NCBI GenBank assembly: GCA_016208305.1 | Contig: JACQYI010000006.1 | Span: 372,001 to 436,000 of the forward strand | Length of the DNA stretch: 64,000 nt | Direction of reading: 5' to 3' | From: Oscillatoriophycideae cyanobacterium NC_groundwater_1537_Pr4_S-0.65um_50_18 | Lineage (GTDB): Bacteria; Cyanobacteriota; Cyanobacteriia; Elainellales; Elainellaceae | Shown: in pieces, positions 8,129 through 16,646 of the stretch | Layout of the letters: each line of letters opens with the position of its first letter | Position numbering within the stretch: position 1 is the stretch's first letter | Notes under the pieces: model-generated | What the model was told of the DNA's origin: nothing | The model's database searches: none | Seen by the model: the letters and a program-made list of their open reading frames with translations, nothing else | Program-made: the position numbers and the translations under genes

Positions 8129-9112
8129 ATGTTCCCAATCCAGCGTCCTCGCCGTTTGCGTAGCCATCCTCAACTGCGCCGAATGGTTCAAGAAAACCTG
8201 CTGACCACAAACGATTTGATCTATCCCCTATTTGCTGTGCCGGGTGAAGGATTTGCTAAAGAAGTCAAATCAATGCCTGGCGTCTATCAGCTCTCCATAG
8301 ACAAAATTGTTGAGGAAGCCAAAGAGGTTTACGATCTGGGCATTCCCGCCATTATCTTGTTTGGCATCCCAGCCGATAAAGATATAGATGCAACGGGCGC
8401 ATGGCACGATCATGGCATTGTTCAGCTGGCAGCCACGGCAGTCAAAGAAGCGGTTCCTGATCTCATCGTTATGGTCGATACCTGCCTCTGTGAATACACT
8501 TCTCATGGGCACTGCGGCTATTTGCAGGTCGGTGACCTATCTGGGCGAGTGCTCAACGACCCGACATTAGAACTGCTAAAGAAGACGGCTGTCTCTCAAG
8601 CAAAAGCCGGAGCTGATATCATTGCGCCTTCTGGCATGATGGATGGCTTTGTGCAGGCAGTTCGAGCTGGTCTAGATGAGGCAGGTTTTCAGGATATTCC
8701 CATCATGTCCTATGCCGCCAAATATGCCTCGGCCTACTACGGGCCTTTCCGAGATGCTGCTGATTCAGCGCCGCAGTTTGGCGATCGCCGCACCTATCAA
8801 ATGGACCCCGCCAACGGACGGGAAGCCCTCAAAGAAATTGAGCTAGACATGGCTGAAGGGGCAGACATGCTGATGGTAAAACCCGCGCTGGCCTACATGG
8901 ACATTATCTGGCGAGTCAAGCAGGCCACCCAGCTTCCGGTCGCAGCCTACAATGTGTCGGGTGAGTACTCTATGGTCAAAGCGGCTGTACTCAATGGTTG
9001 GGTTGATGAGCAGCGTGTGGTGATGGAAACGCTGTTAGGCTTCAAGCGGGCGGGTGCAGATTTAATTCTCACGTACCATGCAAAAGATGCTGCGCGCTGG
9101 CTGAATGCCTAA
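8129..9112 (+). CDS. hemB: Delta-aminolevulinic acid dehydratase (porphobilinogen synthase)
   Basis: Condenses two 5-aminolevulinate molecules to porphobilinogen, an early step for heme, chlorophyll and bilins. The 327-residue protein has the cysteine metal-site motif [14 protein letters not shown], with all three Cys of the zinc-type enzyme. It also has the two active-site lysines, in SYAAKYAS and [10 protein letters not shown], and the family arginine/aspartate segments. Length is normal. Transcribed alone and ending convergently with sigF; a 16-bp hairpin lies between them. Assignment is firm. Confidence 0.97.
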   Translation: MFPIQRPRRLRSHPQLRRMVQENLLTTNDLIYPLFAVPGEGFAKEVKSMPGVYQLSIDKIVEEAKEVYDLGIPAIILFGIPADKDIDATGAWHDHGIVQLAATAVKEAVPDLIVMVDTCLCEYTSHGHCGYLQVGDLSGRVLNDPTLELLKKTAVSQAKAGADIIAPSGMMDGFVQAVRAGLDEAGFQDIPIMSYAAKYASAYYGPFRDAADSAPQFGDRRTYQMDPANGREALKEIELDMAEGADMLMVKPALAYMDIIWRVKQATQLPVAAYNVSGEYSMVKAAVLNGWVDEQRVVMETLLGFKRAGADLILTYHAKDAARWLNA

Positions 9113-9170
9113 GTTCCACTAGGGGCTGTGCTACGTAAAACTCGCTATATAACGGCTCTAAACTTTGAAT

Positions 9171-9204
9171 CCCCTAAATCTTGCAATGTTGCGAGATTTA
9201 GGGG
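9171..9204. terminator. Hairpin between convergent hemB and sigF
   Basis: CCCCTAAATCT (9171-9181) pairs with AGATTTAGGGG (9194-9204); the stem can extend inward through GCAA/TTGC. It lies about 60 nt after the hemB stop and 56 nt after the sigF stop, so it can serve both, although T-runs are short. Confidence 0.55.
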
Positions 9205-9259
9205 ACAAGTGCATCAGTCATAAGCTAGCTCATGGAATAGGGATGCAGGGCAGATGCGA

Positions 9260-10045
9260 CTAGGGATCGGTTTGTAGGGTTTGAGGCTGCAAAAATGACA
9301 CCATTTGATCCAGTCCACGCTGAATTCGGCGGGTAACGGTCATGGGACTGACTCCAATTCTTTCGGCAACTTCCTTGCGGGACAAGTCGCTAAAAAACAC
9401 GAATTCGATCGCGGCTCTGGTTTTATCCTCAAGCTGACCCAGGGCGCGCTGAAGCTGTTGCCGATCTTCCTCTAACCGCTGCATCACCAGGTAGTTGGCA
9501 TCAGGCAGCGTTTCTCCTAAGGTAATGGGCGAATCAATCTGATGGCAGACCGTTGCATCCAGGCTCAAAGGCAGACGGTTTTTGACAGCAAGACGAATTT
9601 CTTGCCATTCATGCAGAGAAATACCCAATTCTTCGGCAATTTCCCCATCATGGGGTTGGCGGCCTAAGGTTTTAGCTAGCTCTAAGCGAATCTTTTGCCC
9701 TTCTTTTTGTAAATCTTGCCAGCGGCGGGGTACTTTGATAGAACTGCTGCGATCGCGCAGGAAGTGCAGCATTTCGCCGCGAATGTAGGGAACTGCAAAA
9801 GAGCTAAAGGCACAGCCCTGTGTAGGGTTAAATCGCTCGATCGCTCGGATCAAGCCCAAGTAGCCAATCTGCTCCAAATCCTCGTAAGGTTCGGCACATT
9901 GATGACTTACTCGGTGTGCAATCTTACGGACTAAGCCTGCATTGAGTCGGACGAGCTTATTGCGGAGAGAAACCGTAGGATTCTGCTGATAAGCCATCAG
10001 CAATTCCATGCTATTAACGCGGATAGAGGATTGAGTCGCCATCAT
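9260..10045 (-). CDS. sigF: RNA polymerase sigma factor SigF (group 3)
   Basis: Group 3 sigma factor of the SigF type, which in cyanobacteria controls motility/pilus genes and responses to stress. I place the start at the ATG at 10045 (MMATQSSIRVNSMELL), giving about 261 residues, rather than at the upstream in-frame ATG at 10102, because the extra N-terminus (MEWVLFRQCAYNL) is unlike the family. Region 2 is clear: DLEQIGYLGLIRAIERFNP and the FSSFAVPYIRGEMLHFLRD stretch. Region 3 follows, and region 4 ends with a helix-turn-helix (SRKEVAERIGVSPMTVTRRI). No anti-sigma gene is adjacent. Family firm, start fairly sure. Confidence 0.92.
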   Translation of the reverse strand: MMATQSSIRVNSMELLMAYQQNPTVSLRNKLVRLNAGLVRKIAHRVSHQCAEPYEDLEQIGYLGLIRAIERFNPTQGCAFSSFAVPYIRGEMLHFLRDRSSSIKVPRRWQDLQKEGQKIRLELAKTLGRQPHDGEIAEELGISLHEWQEIRLAVKNRLPLSLDATVCHQIDSPITLGETLPDANYLVMQRLEEDRQQLQRALGQLEDKTRAAIEFVFFSDLSRKEVAERIGVSPMTVTRRIQRGLDQMVSFLQPQTLQTDP

Positions 10046-10313
10046 CTGAGAGCCACCATTCGTCAGGTTGTAGGCACATTGTCTAAAGAGAACCCATTCC
10101 AAACCATCGTTAATTCACGGTAATGAAAAAGCGCTACCCCGGACATGTCAGCAAAAACACTGAATGACTGCTCTGTGTAGAATAGCTGAGTGAATAGGAA
10201 TAGAGCGGAGGCGATCGCGCAAACTCAAGGCTTTTTCAGATCAGATCGCCTAGAATCAGTGCAGAAGGCTCCATTGACCTAGACCCGATCTAGAGGATGG
10301 GGGGTCTTAAAAT

Positions 10314-10330
10314 ACTCGTTAAGTACGAGT
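10314..10330. promoter_or_regulatory. Short palindrome upstream of the BI-1 gene
   Basis: ACTCG-TTAAGTA-CGAGT, a 5-bp inverted repeat with a 7-nt spacer, ends about 30 nt before the ATG at 10361 and directly follows a TAAAAT that could be a -10 box. Could be an operator; no factor is assigned. Confidence 0.25.
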
Positions 10331-10360
10331 TAACAAATATCTTTTCGTGAGCAAAGTCTT

Positions 10361-11086
10361 ATGAGTAATACTGGCAATTTTCGAGCCGCTATCCGCCAAG
10401 CAAAAACGCAGGCGCTCGTTGGCCCTAACGTTATCCGCAATGCGCTTCCGTTTTTGGGCGCAGGTCTGATGCTAACGGCATTGGGAACCTACGGCGGCGT
10501 TCGTTTGATTGGCTCTCGGCCAGAGCTATTCATGCCCACATTTATTGGGGCTATAGTACTCGAACTGATTCTCTTCTTTGTGGCTCGGAGTGTAGCCGAG
10601 AAGGGAAACAATGCCGTTGCTCTACCACTTTTGGCAACCTATAGTCTGCTCTCAGGATATACCCTGAGCGGATTGGTCTTTGTCGCTTTGGGAATGAGCG
10701 GTGTTGGTATTGCTGGGGTTGGCATTGCTGCCTTGGGCTGCGGTGTAACCTTTATCGTTGCTCGGCAAATTGGCTCTAACCTTTCTGACCAAGATGGTCT
10801 TGCATTAGGTCAAACGGTTCAGATCGGCATGATAGCCCTGCTGGTTGTGCTTTTGGGTCAGTTTGCTCTATCTTTCTTCGGTATTTATGCCCCTCAGCCG
10901 CTAGAAATTGCTATTTCTGGAATTGCCACGCTCTTGTTTGCCGGATGTGCCGTCGTAGATTTCTATGTATTGCCTCGCGCCTATCGAGATGATCAATATC
11001 TTTCGGCAGCTCTATCAATGTATTTGACATACATTAACTTGTTTGTTTTCATCCTCAGACTTTTGATCGCAATTAATCGCGATTAA
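10361..11086 (+). CDS. Bax inhibitor-1 family membrane protein
   Basis: Polytopic membrane protein of 241 residues with seven predicted hydrophobic segments (about 28-50, 60-75, 86-104, 108-130, 150-172, 178-200, 215-236), the layout of the BI-1/YccA family. The short charged ends and DFYVLPRAYRDD before the last helix fit the family's conserved acidic loop. Bacterial members are proposed to conduct protons or calcium; in cyanobacteria the role is unknown. The gene is monocistronic, with its own strong terminator at 11155. The stop codon lies in a 10-bp tandem duplication. Confidence 0.85.
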   Translation: MSNTGNFRAAIRQAKTQALVGPNVIRNALPFLGAGLMLTALGTYGGVRLIGSRPELFMPTFIGAIVLELILFFVARSVAEKGNNAVALPLLATYSLLSGYTLSGLVFVALGMSGVGIAGVGIAALGCGVTFIVARQIGSNLSDQDGLALGQTVQIGMIALLVVLLGQFALSFFGIYAPQPLEIAISGIATLLFAGCAVVDFYVLPRAYRDDQYLSAALSMYLTYINLFVFILRLLIAINRD

Positions 11087-11091
11087 TCGCG
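11072..11091. repeat. Tandem duplication across a stop codon, 10-bp unit
   Basis: ATTAATCGCG twice in a row; the TAA stop of the BI-1 gene (11084-11086) lies in the second copy. Confidence 0.8.
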
Positions 11092-11154
11092 CGATTGTAT
11101 CAACTGTGCCTGTCAGACAACTGCAAGTTTCTAAGATGAATTTCTAGATGCGTT

Positions 11155-11198
11155 AAGCCCCCGAAGCTCTCAAAAAAAAGCTTGGGGGGCTTTATTTT
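11155..11198 (+). terminator. Rho-independent terminator after the BI-1 gene
   Basis: Stem AAGCCCCCGAAGCT (11155-11168) with AGCTTGGGGGGCTT (11179-11192), one mismatch, A-rich loop, followed by TTTATTTT. About 70 nt downstream of the BI-1 stop. Confidence 0.85.
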
Positions 11199-11338
11199 GA
11201 GGATTTTGGGCGCTGTGAAGACAAACTTTTCGCTCTAAAATTCACCCTAAAAATTGCTGAATTTTAAGAGCGATCGCCCCTCTTCAAAAAAGTTTGGTAC
11301 TCTGAAATTTAAAGGCTGTTTCAGAGCGCCGTTTCGCT

Positions 11339-14300
11339 ATGAAAATTCTTCACGGTAGTTGGATTCCGCAATCAGAACCAGGGTTTGTTCAAAATGGGGC
11401 ATTTTACCTTTGGGTAGAAACAACTGAACGCAAACGATTTCGCAAGCCAACTCAGCAGCACCCTAGCCAGCTATTCTCAGCCGACCTAGCAGTATTACTG
11501 GCAAAGGAGCTAGGGATTCAGCCTCCTGGCTACCGTAAGCTAGGAGACTTTATTTCACCGCAATACTTTTTGCTGCCTACTGTCGAGCAGCAGCCTTTGC
11601 CCTCTTTAGAACTCTCTCGCTATTTTGAAGAAGAGTTGCCTGAATCATTTGAGCTGGCGTACTGGCAGATTGATTGCTACAAAACGATCGCCTCTGCCAA
11701 AACAGGTGGCACCGTCAACAATGTCATCAGTTTGCTCAACGACCTGCATTTTTTGGCGTTGCATAACCTGACAGAGATTCAGCTCGGTGCCGATCTGCTG
11801 TTTTGGTTTCATTACACCCAGGCGCTAAAGCGAATCATCCTCAAAGATCAGTACATTCCTGCTCTGAAATACCGAGAGATAGCGCCCTCCAAGACCGCTA
11901 AATCCGCTTCGCCAGCGGCTCAGGCAAAAGCCAAGACAGCCACCAAGACCCCTGCAAAAACCGCCGCCAAGACTCCCGCCAAAGCCACGGCTACCGCTAA
12001 ATCTGCAACGAGAAGCAGGCGATCGCCCCGATCGGCAAACCTGGCAAAACCCCGCGCCATCACCAAAACCATTGATGTCACGGCTCAAGATGTTTCTCAA
12101 AATGCCTCTGCCCAGAAATCTGTCAAATCCTCGACAAGTTCCTTTGAGATCTACTCCGGCTGGGAACTGATCGGGGAAGAGTACGATTCACTCATTCAAC
12201 AGTACGTCGAATATATGCCTTTGGCCTGTGTTGCAGGTTTTGCTGCACCGCGAGAAACGCTAGAATTCTACGATCGCGCCACCCTGCTTCGCCATTTTTC
12301 CGAATGTCTGCTGACAGATATCGTTACCCATACGCCGACCACGCAAGCCTATGAAAAGACGATCGCGGATTCGCTGCTTTATGACTGTTTGCACCGTAGC
12401 GCTCAGCCCTGGACTCCGGGTACACACCTAGAGTTGTATCAACAGTGGCAAGTATGGCGCGATCGCATCGTCCGTACTCAGTCTGATCTACCGTTTTACC
12501 TCTGCTTCCACTTGCAAGATCCGCTGAAACCCAACGATCCTTGGGAGGTGCAATTTCAGGTTGCGCCTAAAAGCGATCCCTCACTGCGTGTCTCACTGCA
12601 AGAATACTGGCGTATGCGTTCCCCGCAGCAAAAGCAGATTCAGAAGCAAATGGGGCAAGATTTTGAGCGACAGTTGCTGATGAATTTGGGCTATGCAGCA
12701 CGAATTTACCCTGATCTCTGGCGCGGTTTAGAAACCGATCAGCCCGTTGGCATTACCCTCCCCCTAGAGACAGCCTTTGCCTTTTTGAAAGAGTCAGCCT
12801 GGGTGCTGGAAAATGCTGGATACAAAGTCATCGTTCCGGCCTGGTGGACACCCCAAGGACGGCAGCGGGCTAAGGTGCGGCTCAAGGTCAAAGGCAAATC
12901 GTTATCCGGGGGCGAAGACAAAGCCAAGTCTTACTTCTCGTTTGACAACTTGGTGGAGTATGAGTATGAATTGGCGATCGGTGGAGAACCCGTCAATGAA
13001 CAGGAATGGAATCAACTCGTCAGCGCCAAAACGCCCCTGGTGAAATTTCGCGGGCAGTGGATGGAGCTAGATCAGGACAAAATGCGGCAGATGCTGGAGT
13101 TTTGGAAGACCCAGCAGCAGGAAAACCCGGAGCTGAGTTTGCTCGATTTTCTCAAGCTCACGGCAGGAGAAGATGATGATCTGGAGTTGCAGATCGATCG
13201 CCACAGCAGTCTTTCCGAGATGCTGGCAAAACTGGGAGATAAGAGCCAGCTCCAGCCCGTCGAAAATCCCAAACATCTTCAGGGTAAGCTGCGAGAATAC
13301 CAAAAGCGAGGTGTGTCTTGGGTGCAATACCTAGAAGACCTGGGGCTAAACGGCTGTTTGGCAGACGACATGGGCTTGGGTAAAACCATTCAGGTCATCG
13401 CCCGACTGCTGCAAGAACGAGAGATGACTGGGAAAAAGCGGGGGAAAACTCTGCCACCGACCCTGCTGATTGCACCTACCTCAGTCGTGGGCAACTGGTA
13501 CCACGAGATTCAAAAATTTGCGCCGCAGCTACAGGCCGTAGTGCATTACGGTACGGATCGCGCCAAAGACAGTCAAGACTTTAAGCAAGCCTGCCGAGAA
13601 AACGATCTGGTGATTACCTCTTTTGCTCTAGCGCGGAAAGACATCAAGCTATTGAGCGACATCAAGTGGCACCGCATTGTCTTAGACGAAGCGCAGAATA
13701 TCAAGAACCCCAAAGCCGACTTGACCAAAGCCGTTCTAAAGCTGTCTGCCCCGCATCGGCTTGCGCTCACCGGAACCCCGATCGAAAACCGTCTCCTCGA
13801 TCTCTGGTCAATCTTTAACTTTCTCAATCCTGGCTATCTTGGCAACCAAACCCAATTTCGCCGCAGTTTTGAGCTGCCCATTCAAAAGAACAATGATCCA
13901 CAACAGTCTACCGTCCTCAAAAAGCTGGTAGAACCTTTCATTTTGCGACGGCTGAAAACCGATCAGTCCATTATCAAAGATTTGCCAGACAAAGTAGAGC
14001 AAAAGCTGTACTGTAACCTGACCAAAGAGCAAGCGTCGCTCTATGCGGCAGTGGTCAAAGATGTAGAAAGCCAGCTCCAATCCGTAGAGGGGATTCAGCG
14101 CAAAGGGCTGATTCTGGCAACCTTGACCAAGCTAAAGCAAATCTGCAACCATCCCATGCAGTTTTTGCAGGACGGCAGCGAGTTCACGCCAGAGCGATCG
14201 CACAAGCTGACCCGCCTCAGTGAAATGATAGAAGAGGCGATCGAAGAAGGAGAAAGCCTGCTGGTCTTCACCCAATTCAACGAACTGGGTCAGGCTTTGG

Positions 14301-14740
14301 AAAAGTATTTGCGGCATACCTACCACTACAACACCTACTATCTCTCTGGCAGTACCCCGCGCAGCAAGCGTGAGCAAATGATTAAGCAATTTCAAGATCC
14401 CGAAACAGAACCTTCGGTCTTCATTTTGTCACTCAAGGCAGGTGGCGTAGGAATCACCTTAACCAAGGCCAATCATGTATTTCATTTCGATCGCTGGTGG
14501 AATCCGGCTGTCGAAGATCAGGCTACCGATCGCGCCTTTCGCATTGGTCAGAAAAAGAATGTTTTTGTCCACAAATTTGTCGCCACGGGCACCCTGGAGG
14601 AGCGCATCGACGAAATGATTGAAGACAAGAAAAAGCTAGCCGGATCGATCGTCGGAGCCGATGAGTCTTGGCTGTCCGAGCTAGATAATGATGCGTTTAG
14701 GAAGCTGATTGCTCTCAATAAGAGCGCCATTTTGGAATAG
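11339..14740 (+). CDS. SNF2-family DEAD/DEAH-type helicase
   Basis: Large (1133-residue) Swi2/Snf2 ATPase, a double-stranded-DNA translocase. The N-terminal ~640 residues are the SNF2-associated bacterial region. They include a low-complexity Lys/Ala/Thr/Pro linker (about 185-240) that should be disordered and basic. The RecA-like core starts at about 655: motif I DDMGLGKTIQ (about 676-685), motif II LDEAQNIKN (about 782), motif III LTGTPIENRL, then helicase C with FHFDRWWNPAVEDQATDRA and the arginine finger region FRIGQ (about 1060). It is followed 22-37 nt later by a SWIM zinc-finger gene, a pairing found repeatedly in bacteria. Role probably in DNA repair or transcription recycling. Its stop lies within degenerate 16-bp repeats. 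Confidence 0.93.
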   Translation: MKILHGSWIPQSEPGFVQNGAFYLWVETTERKRFRKPTQQHPSQLFSADLAVLLAKELGIQPPGYRKLGDFISPQYFLLPTVEQQPLPSLELSRYFEEELPESFELAYWQIDCYKTIASAKTGGTVNNVISLLNDLHFLALHNLTEIQLGADLLFWFHYTQALKRIILKDQYIPALKYREIAPSKTAKSASPAAQAKAKTATKTPAKTAAKTPAKATATAKSATRSRRSPRSANLAKPRAITKTIDVTAQDVSQNASAQKSVKSSTSSFEIYSGWELIGEEYDSLIQQYVEYMPLACVAGFAAPRETLEFYDRATLLRHFSECLLTDIVTHTPTTQAYEKTIADSLLYDCLHRSAQPWTPGTHLELYQQWQVWRDRIVRTQSDLPFYLCFHLQDPLKPNDPWEVQFQVAPKSDPSLRVSLQEYWRMRSPQQKQIQKQMGQDFERQLLMNLGYAARIYPDLWRGLETDQPVGITLPLETAFAFLKESAWVLENAGYKVIVPAWWTPQGRQRAKVRLKVKGKSLSGGEDKAKSYFSFDNLVEYEYELAIGGEPVNEQEWNQLVSAKTPLVKFRGQWMELDQDKMRQMLEFWKTQQQENPELSLLDFLKLTAGEDDDLELQIDRHSSLSEMLAKLGDKSQLQPVENPKHLQGKLREYQKRGVSWVQYLEDLGLNGCLADDMGLGKTIQVIARLLQEREMTGKKRGKTLPPTLLIAPTSVVGNWYHEIQKFAPQLQAVVHYGTDRAKDSQDFKQACRENDLVITSFALARKDIKLLSDIKWHRIVLDEAQNIKNPKADLTKAVLKLSAPHRLALTGTPIENRLLDLWSIFNFLNPGYLGNQTQFRRSFELPIQKNNDPQQSTVLKKLVEPFILRRLKTDQSIIKDLPDKVEQKLYCNLTKEQASLYAAVVKDVESQLQSVEGIQRKGLILATLTKLKQICNHPMQFLQDGSEFTPERSHKLTRLSEMIEEAIEEGESLLVFTQFNELGQALEKYLRHTYHYNTYYLSGSTPRSKREQMIKQFQDPETEPSVFILSLKAGGVGITLTKANHVFHFDRWWNPAVEDQATDRAFRIGQKKNVFVHKFVATGTLEERIDEMIEDKKKLAGSIVGADESWLSELDNDAFRKLIALNKSAILE

Positions 14741-14775
14741 CCGTCTTGGGAAATAGCCCGTTTGGGAGAAACAGC
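14731..14775. repeat. Degenerate tandem repeat across the SNF2 stop, ~15-16-bp period
   Basis: Three imperfect copies of TTGG(G)AA(A)TAGCC(C)GT run from the last codons of the SNF2 gene through its TAG stop (14738-14740) to just before the ATG of the SWIM gene (14777). The whole SNF2-SWIM spacer is made of this repeat. Confidence 0.65.
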
Positions 14776-14776
14776 C

Positions 14777-15610
14777 ATGAGCCAATTTAGCCGCACCTGG
14801 TGGGGACAAAAATTCATTGAAGCCCTAGAAGAAATCTCTGATGACGGACGATTGAGCCGGGGGCGTTCTTACGCCAAAAACGGCAAAGTTACCCAATTTA
14901 CTATTCACGATGGCCTGATCACGGCCAAAGTCAGAGGCTCTGTTAATCCCTACTTTGGGGTATATAAAGAACCGCTCTACACCACTACGATCGAGTTTCA
15001 GCCCATCAGTGCAGCTAAGTGGGCAGCCGCGATCGCCCTCATTGCCTCTCGGTCAAGCCTGATCTCACGGCTGCTGCTGAACGAAATCCCTGACAACATC
15101 GAAGACTCCTTTGCTCAGCTTCATCTGCATCTGCTGCCCCACAACAACAAAGACTTTAAGGCCAATTGCTCCTGTCCCGACTGGGGCAACCCCTGCAAAC
15201 ACATTGCCGGAGTTTACTATCTCATCGCAGCCGAACTCGATCGCGATCCTTTCTTGCTGTTTGAGCTGCGCGGGCTGTCGCGGCAAGATCTGCTGAAAGA
15301 GTTAGCCAAATCGCCCTTAGGTCAAGCCCTTTCTGCCGAGCTGCAACTGGCACAGCGATCGCCCCAGCCTGTCTCGTCTTATTACACGCAACCCCAAACC
15401 ACCGCTGCCGTTGCCCCTACCGAACTGCGCGATTTTTGGCAGGGTGCCAAGCGGCTTCCCCAGGCGATCGAACCCTTGCCCCAAACTCTCGTTGCAGGCA
15501 TCCCAGTGAAAAAGCAGGGAGACTTTCCCGCCTTTTGGCAGCGCGATAACTCCTTCCTTGCAGCCGCAGAAGCGCTCTATGAGCAGGTGAGAGCCAAAGG
15601 GCCGCTCTAG
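14777..15610 (+). CDS. SWIM zinc-finger protein, SNF2 partner
   Basis: A 277-residue protein with a central SWIM motif CSCPDWGNPCKHIAGV (CxC-x6-CxH, about residues 130-145), which binds zinc and is linked to DNA or protein contacts. The N-terminus (SRTWWGQKFIEAL) is typical of SWIM proteins encoded beside SNF2 helicases. I choose the ATG at 14777 rather than 14762 because the family begins near the TWWG motif. The two genes are 36 nt apart and almost surely co-transcribed, so the product probably acts with the helicase. The C-terminal third is Pro/Gln-rich and variable. Molecular role unknown. Confidence 0.88.
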   Translation: MSQFSRTWWGQKFIEALEEISDDGRLSRGRSYAKNGKVTQFTIHDGLITAKVRGSVNPYFGVYKEPLYTTTIEFQPISAAKWAAAIALIASRSSLISRLLLNEIPDNIEDSFAQLHLHLLPHNNKDFKANCSCPDWGNPCKHIAGVYYLIAAELDRDPFLLFELRGLSRQDLLKELAKSPLGQALSAELQLAQRSPQPVSSYYTQPQTTAAVAPTELRDFWQGAKRLPQAIEPLPQTLVAGIPVKKQGDFPAFWQRDNSFLAAAEALYEQVRAKGPL

Positions 15611-15999
15611 AAAATAGGCTTGCAATAGGTGGATGCTCGTCCTCAGTTCATTCGCTTGCCCTCTAGGGCTTTCTTTCCCCGATCGAGCCGTCCATTGGGA
15701 ACTGCTCTCTGGGTTATTCTGAGGGTCATTCTCGGAGTCATCCTCAGAAATTTGCCTGGGCTTTCGACACTTCCGAGCACGAATTTACTACAACTAAAGG
15801 TTTTTTTGAAGCGTCAGCCTAGTCCTCTTTTTCAAAAAAAATCTTTATAAGTTAATTGATCCATGATCCCCAGAGAGTGTTGTAGCGTTAAGAATTCGAT
15901 TAAAATTGCCCCAGTCTACCTAACAATCTGACTAGCAAATCCTGTTTCAAGTCGTGTAACCGCTCTGCCAAACCTCGCCCCATTCTCTATCGTGAAACT
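15611..15999. other. Intergenic region, SWIM gene to DUF3038
   Basis: About 390 nt without a supported gene. It contains a three-copy 12-bp degenerate tandem repeat (15713-15748) and an AT-rich stretch near 15830-15910 where a promoter for the DUF3038 gene could lie. A hydrophobic reading across the repeat is a by-product of it. Confidence 0.5.
15713..15748. repeat. Three tandem copies, 12-bp unit
   Basis: GTTATTCTGAGG, GTCATTCTCGGA and GTCATCCTCAGA in direct succession. Confidence 0.75.
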
Positions 16000-16596
16000 A
16001 TGCCCTCTGTTAAGCCGTCTACGCCAAAACCCGCTGGGGACGAGTTAATCCTGACCCGTCAGCCTAACCCTGCCCAACTCGACAACATCAAAGCACAGCT
16101 TGACCTCGTGCTGTTGGCATTGGAAGCATTAGCGGGCATTGGTTCTGAAGCCATGCTTCAGGCGGCAGCAGACTTGAACCTAACAGAAGTCGTGGCCGAT
16201 CGCGTCTCTCTCTGGCGGTTGCGGCAGTCTAGTCCGCTGCGGCGGGGGCAGGGTCGCAAGCGACTAGATGTCGAAGAAGCGCGATCGCTGGTCTTAATCA
16301 CCTGTCACCTGGCCAAGCAGCATCAGGAGTTAATTCGTCGTGCCGTAGCTCTCCTAGAGCAGGTGACTGAACAAAACCGCCAACCTCATCAGGCCGCTCT
16401 GTTAGGGGACTATCTAGATAACTTTAGCAACACCTACCAAGAGCGTATGGAAGACGGCGAAACCGTTGCTTCAGGAGAACTCACCCATCTCGCCCTTAAG
16501 CTGCTCATTGATCTGCTGTTTTATAGTGCTGCCAGCGGTGCGCGACGGCTGTGGATGGCGCTACTCGATCGCTCCACTGGCGAATTAGGGGCATAA
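16000..16596 (+). CDS. DUF3038 domain protein
   Basis: A 198-residue, largely helical soluble protein of a family found in cyanobacteria. Recognisable segments are LDLVLLALEALAGIGSEAML, LWRLRQSSPLRRGQGRKRL and the C-terminal KLLIDLLFYSAASGARRLW. No catalytic motif is visible. It is directly followed by the DUF4335 gene (50 nt gap), a pairing that to my knowledge recurs in cyanobacteria, so the two probably function together. Ordinary HIP1-rich composition. Function unknown. Confidence 0.8.
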   Translation: MPSVKPSTPKPAGDELILTRQPNPAQLDNIKAQLDLVLLALEALAGIGSEAMLQAAADLNLTEVVADRVSLWRLRQSSPLRRGQGRKRLDVEEARSLVLITCHLAKQHQELIRRAVALLEQVTEQNRQPHQAALLGDYLDNFSNTYQERMEDGETVASGELTHLALKLLIDLLFYSAASGARRLWMALLDRSTGELGA

Positions 16597-16646
16597 GTGC
16601 CCAAACGACTATCTCCCTCTTCGTTCTTCATCCCACTTTGCTTACC

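Noticed and set aside
15629-15850. Hydrophobic frame with repeated VIL(R/G)
   Set aside because: Produced by the 12-bp tandem repeat; no start signal.
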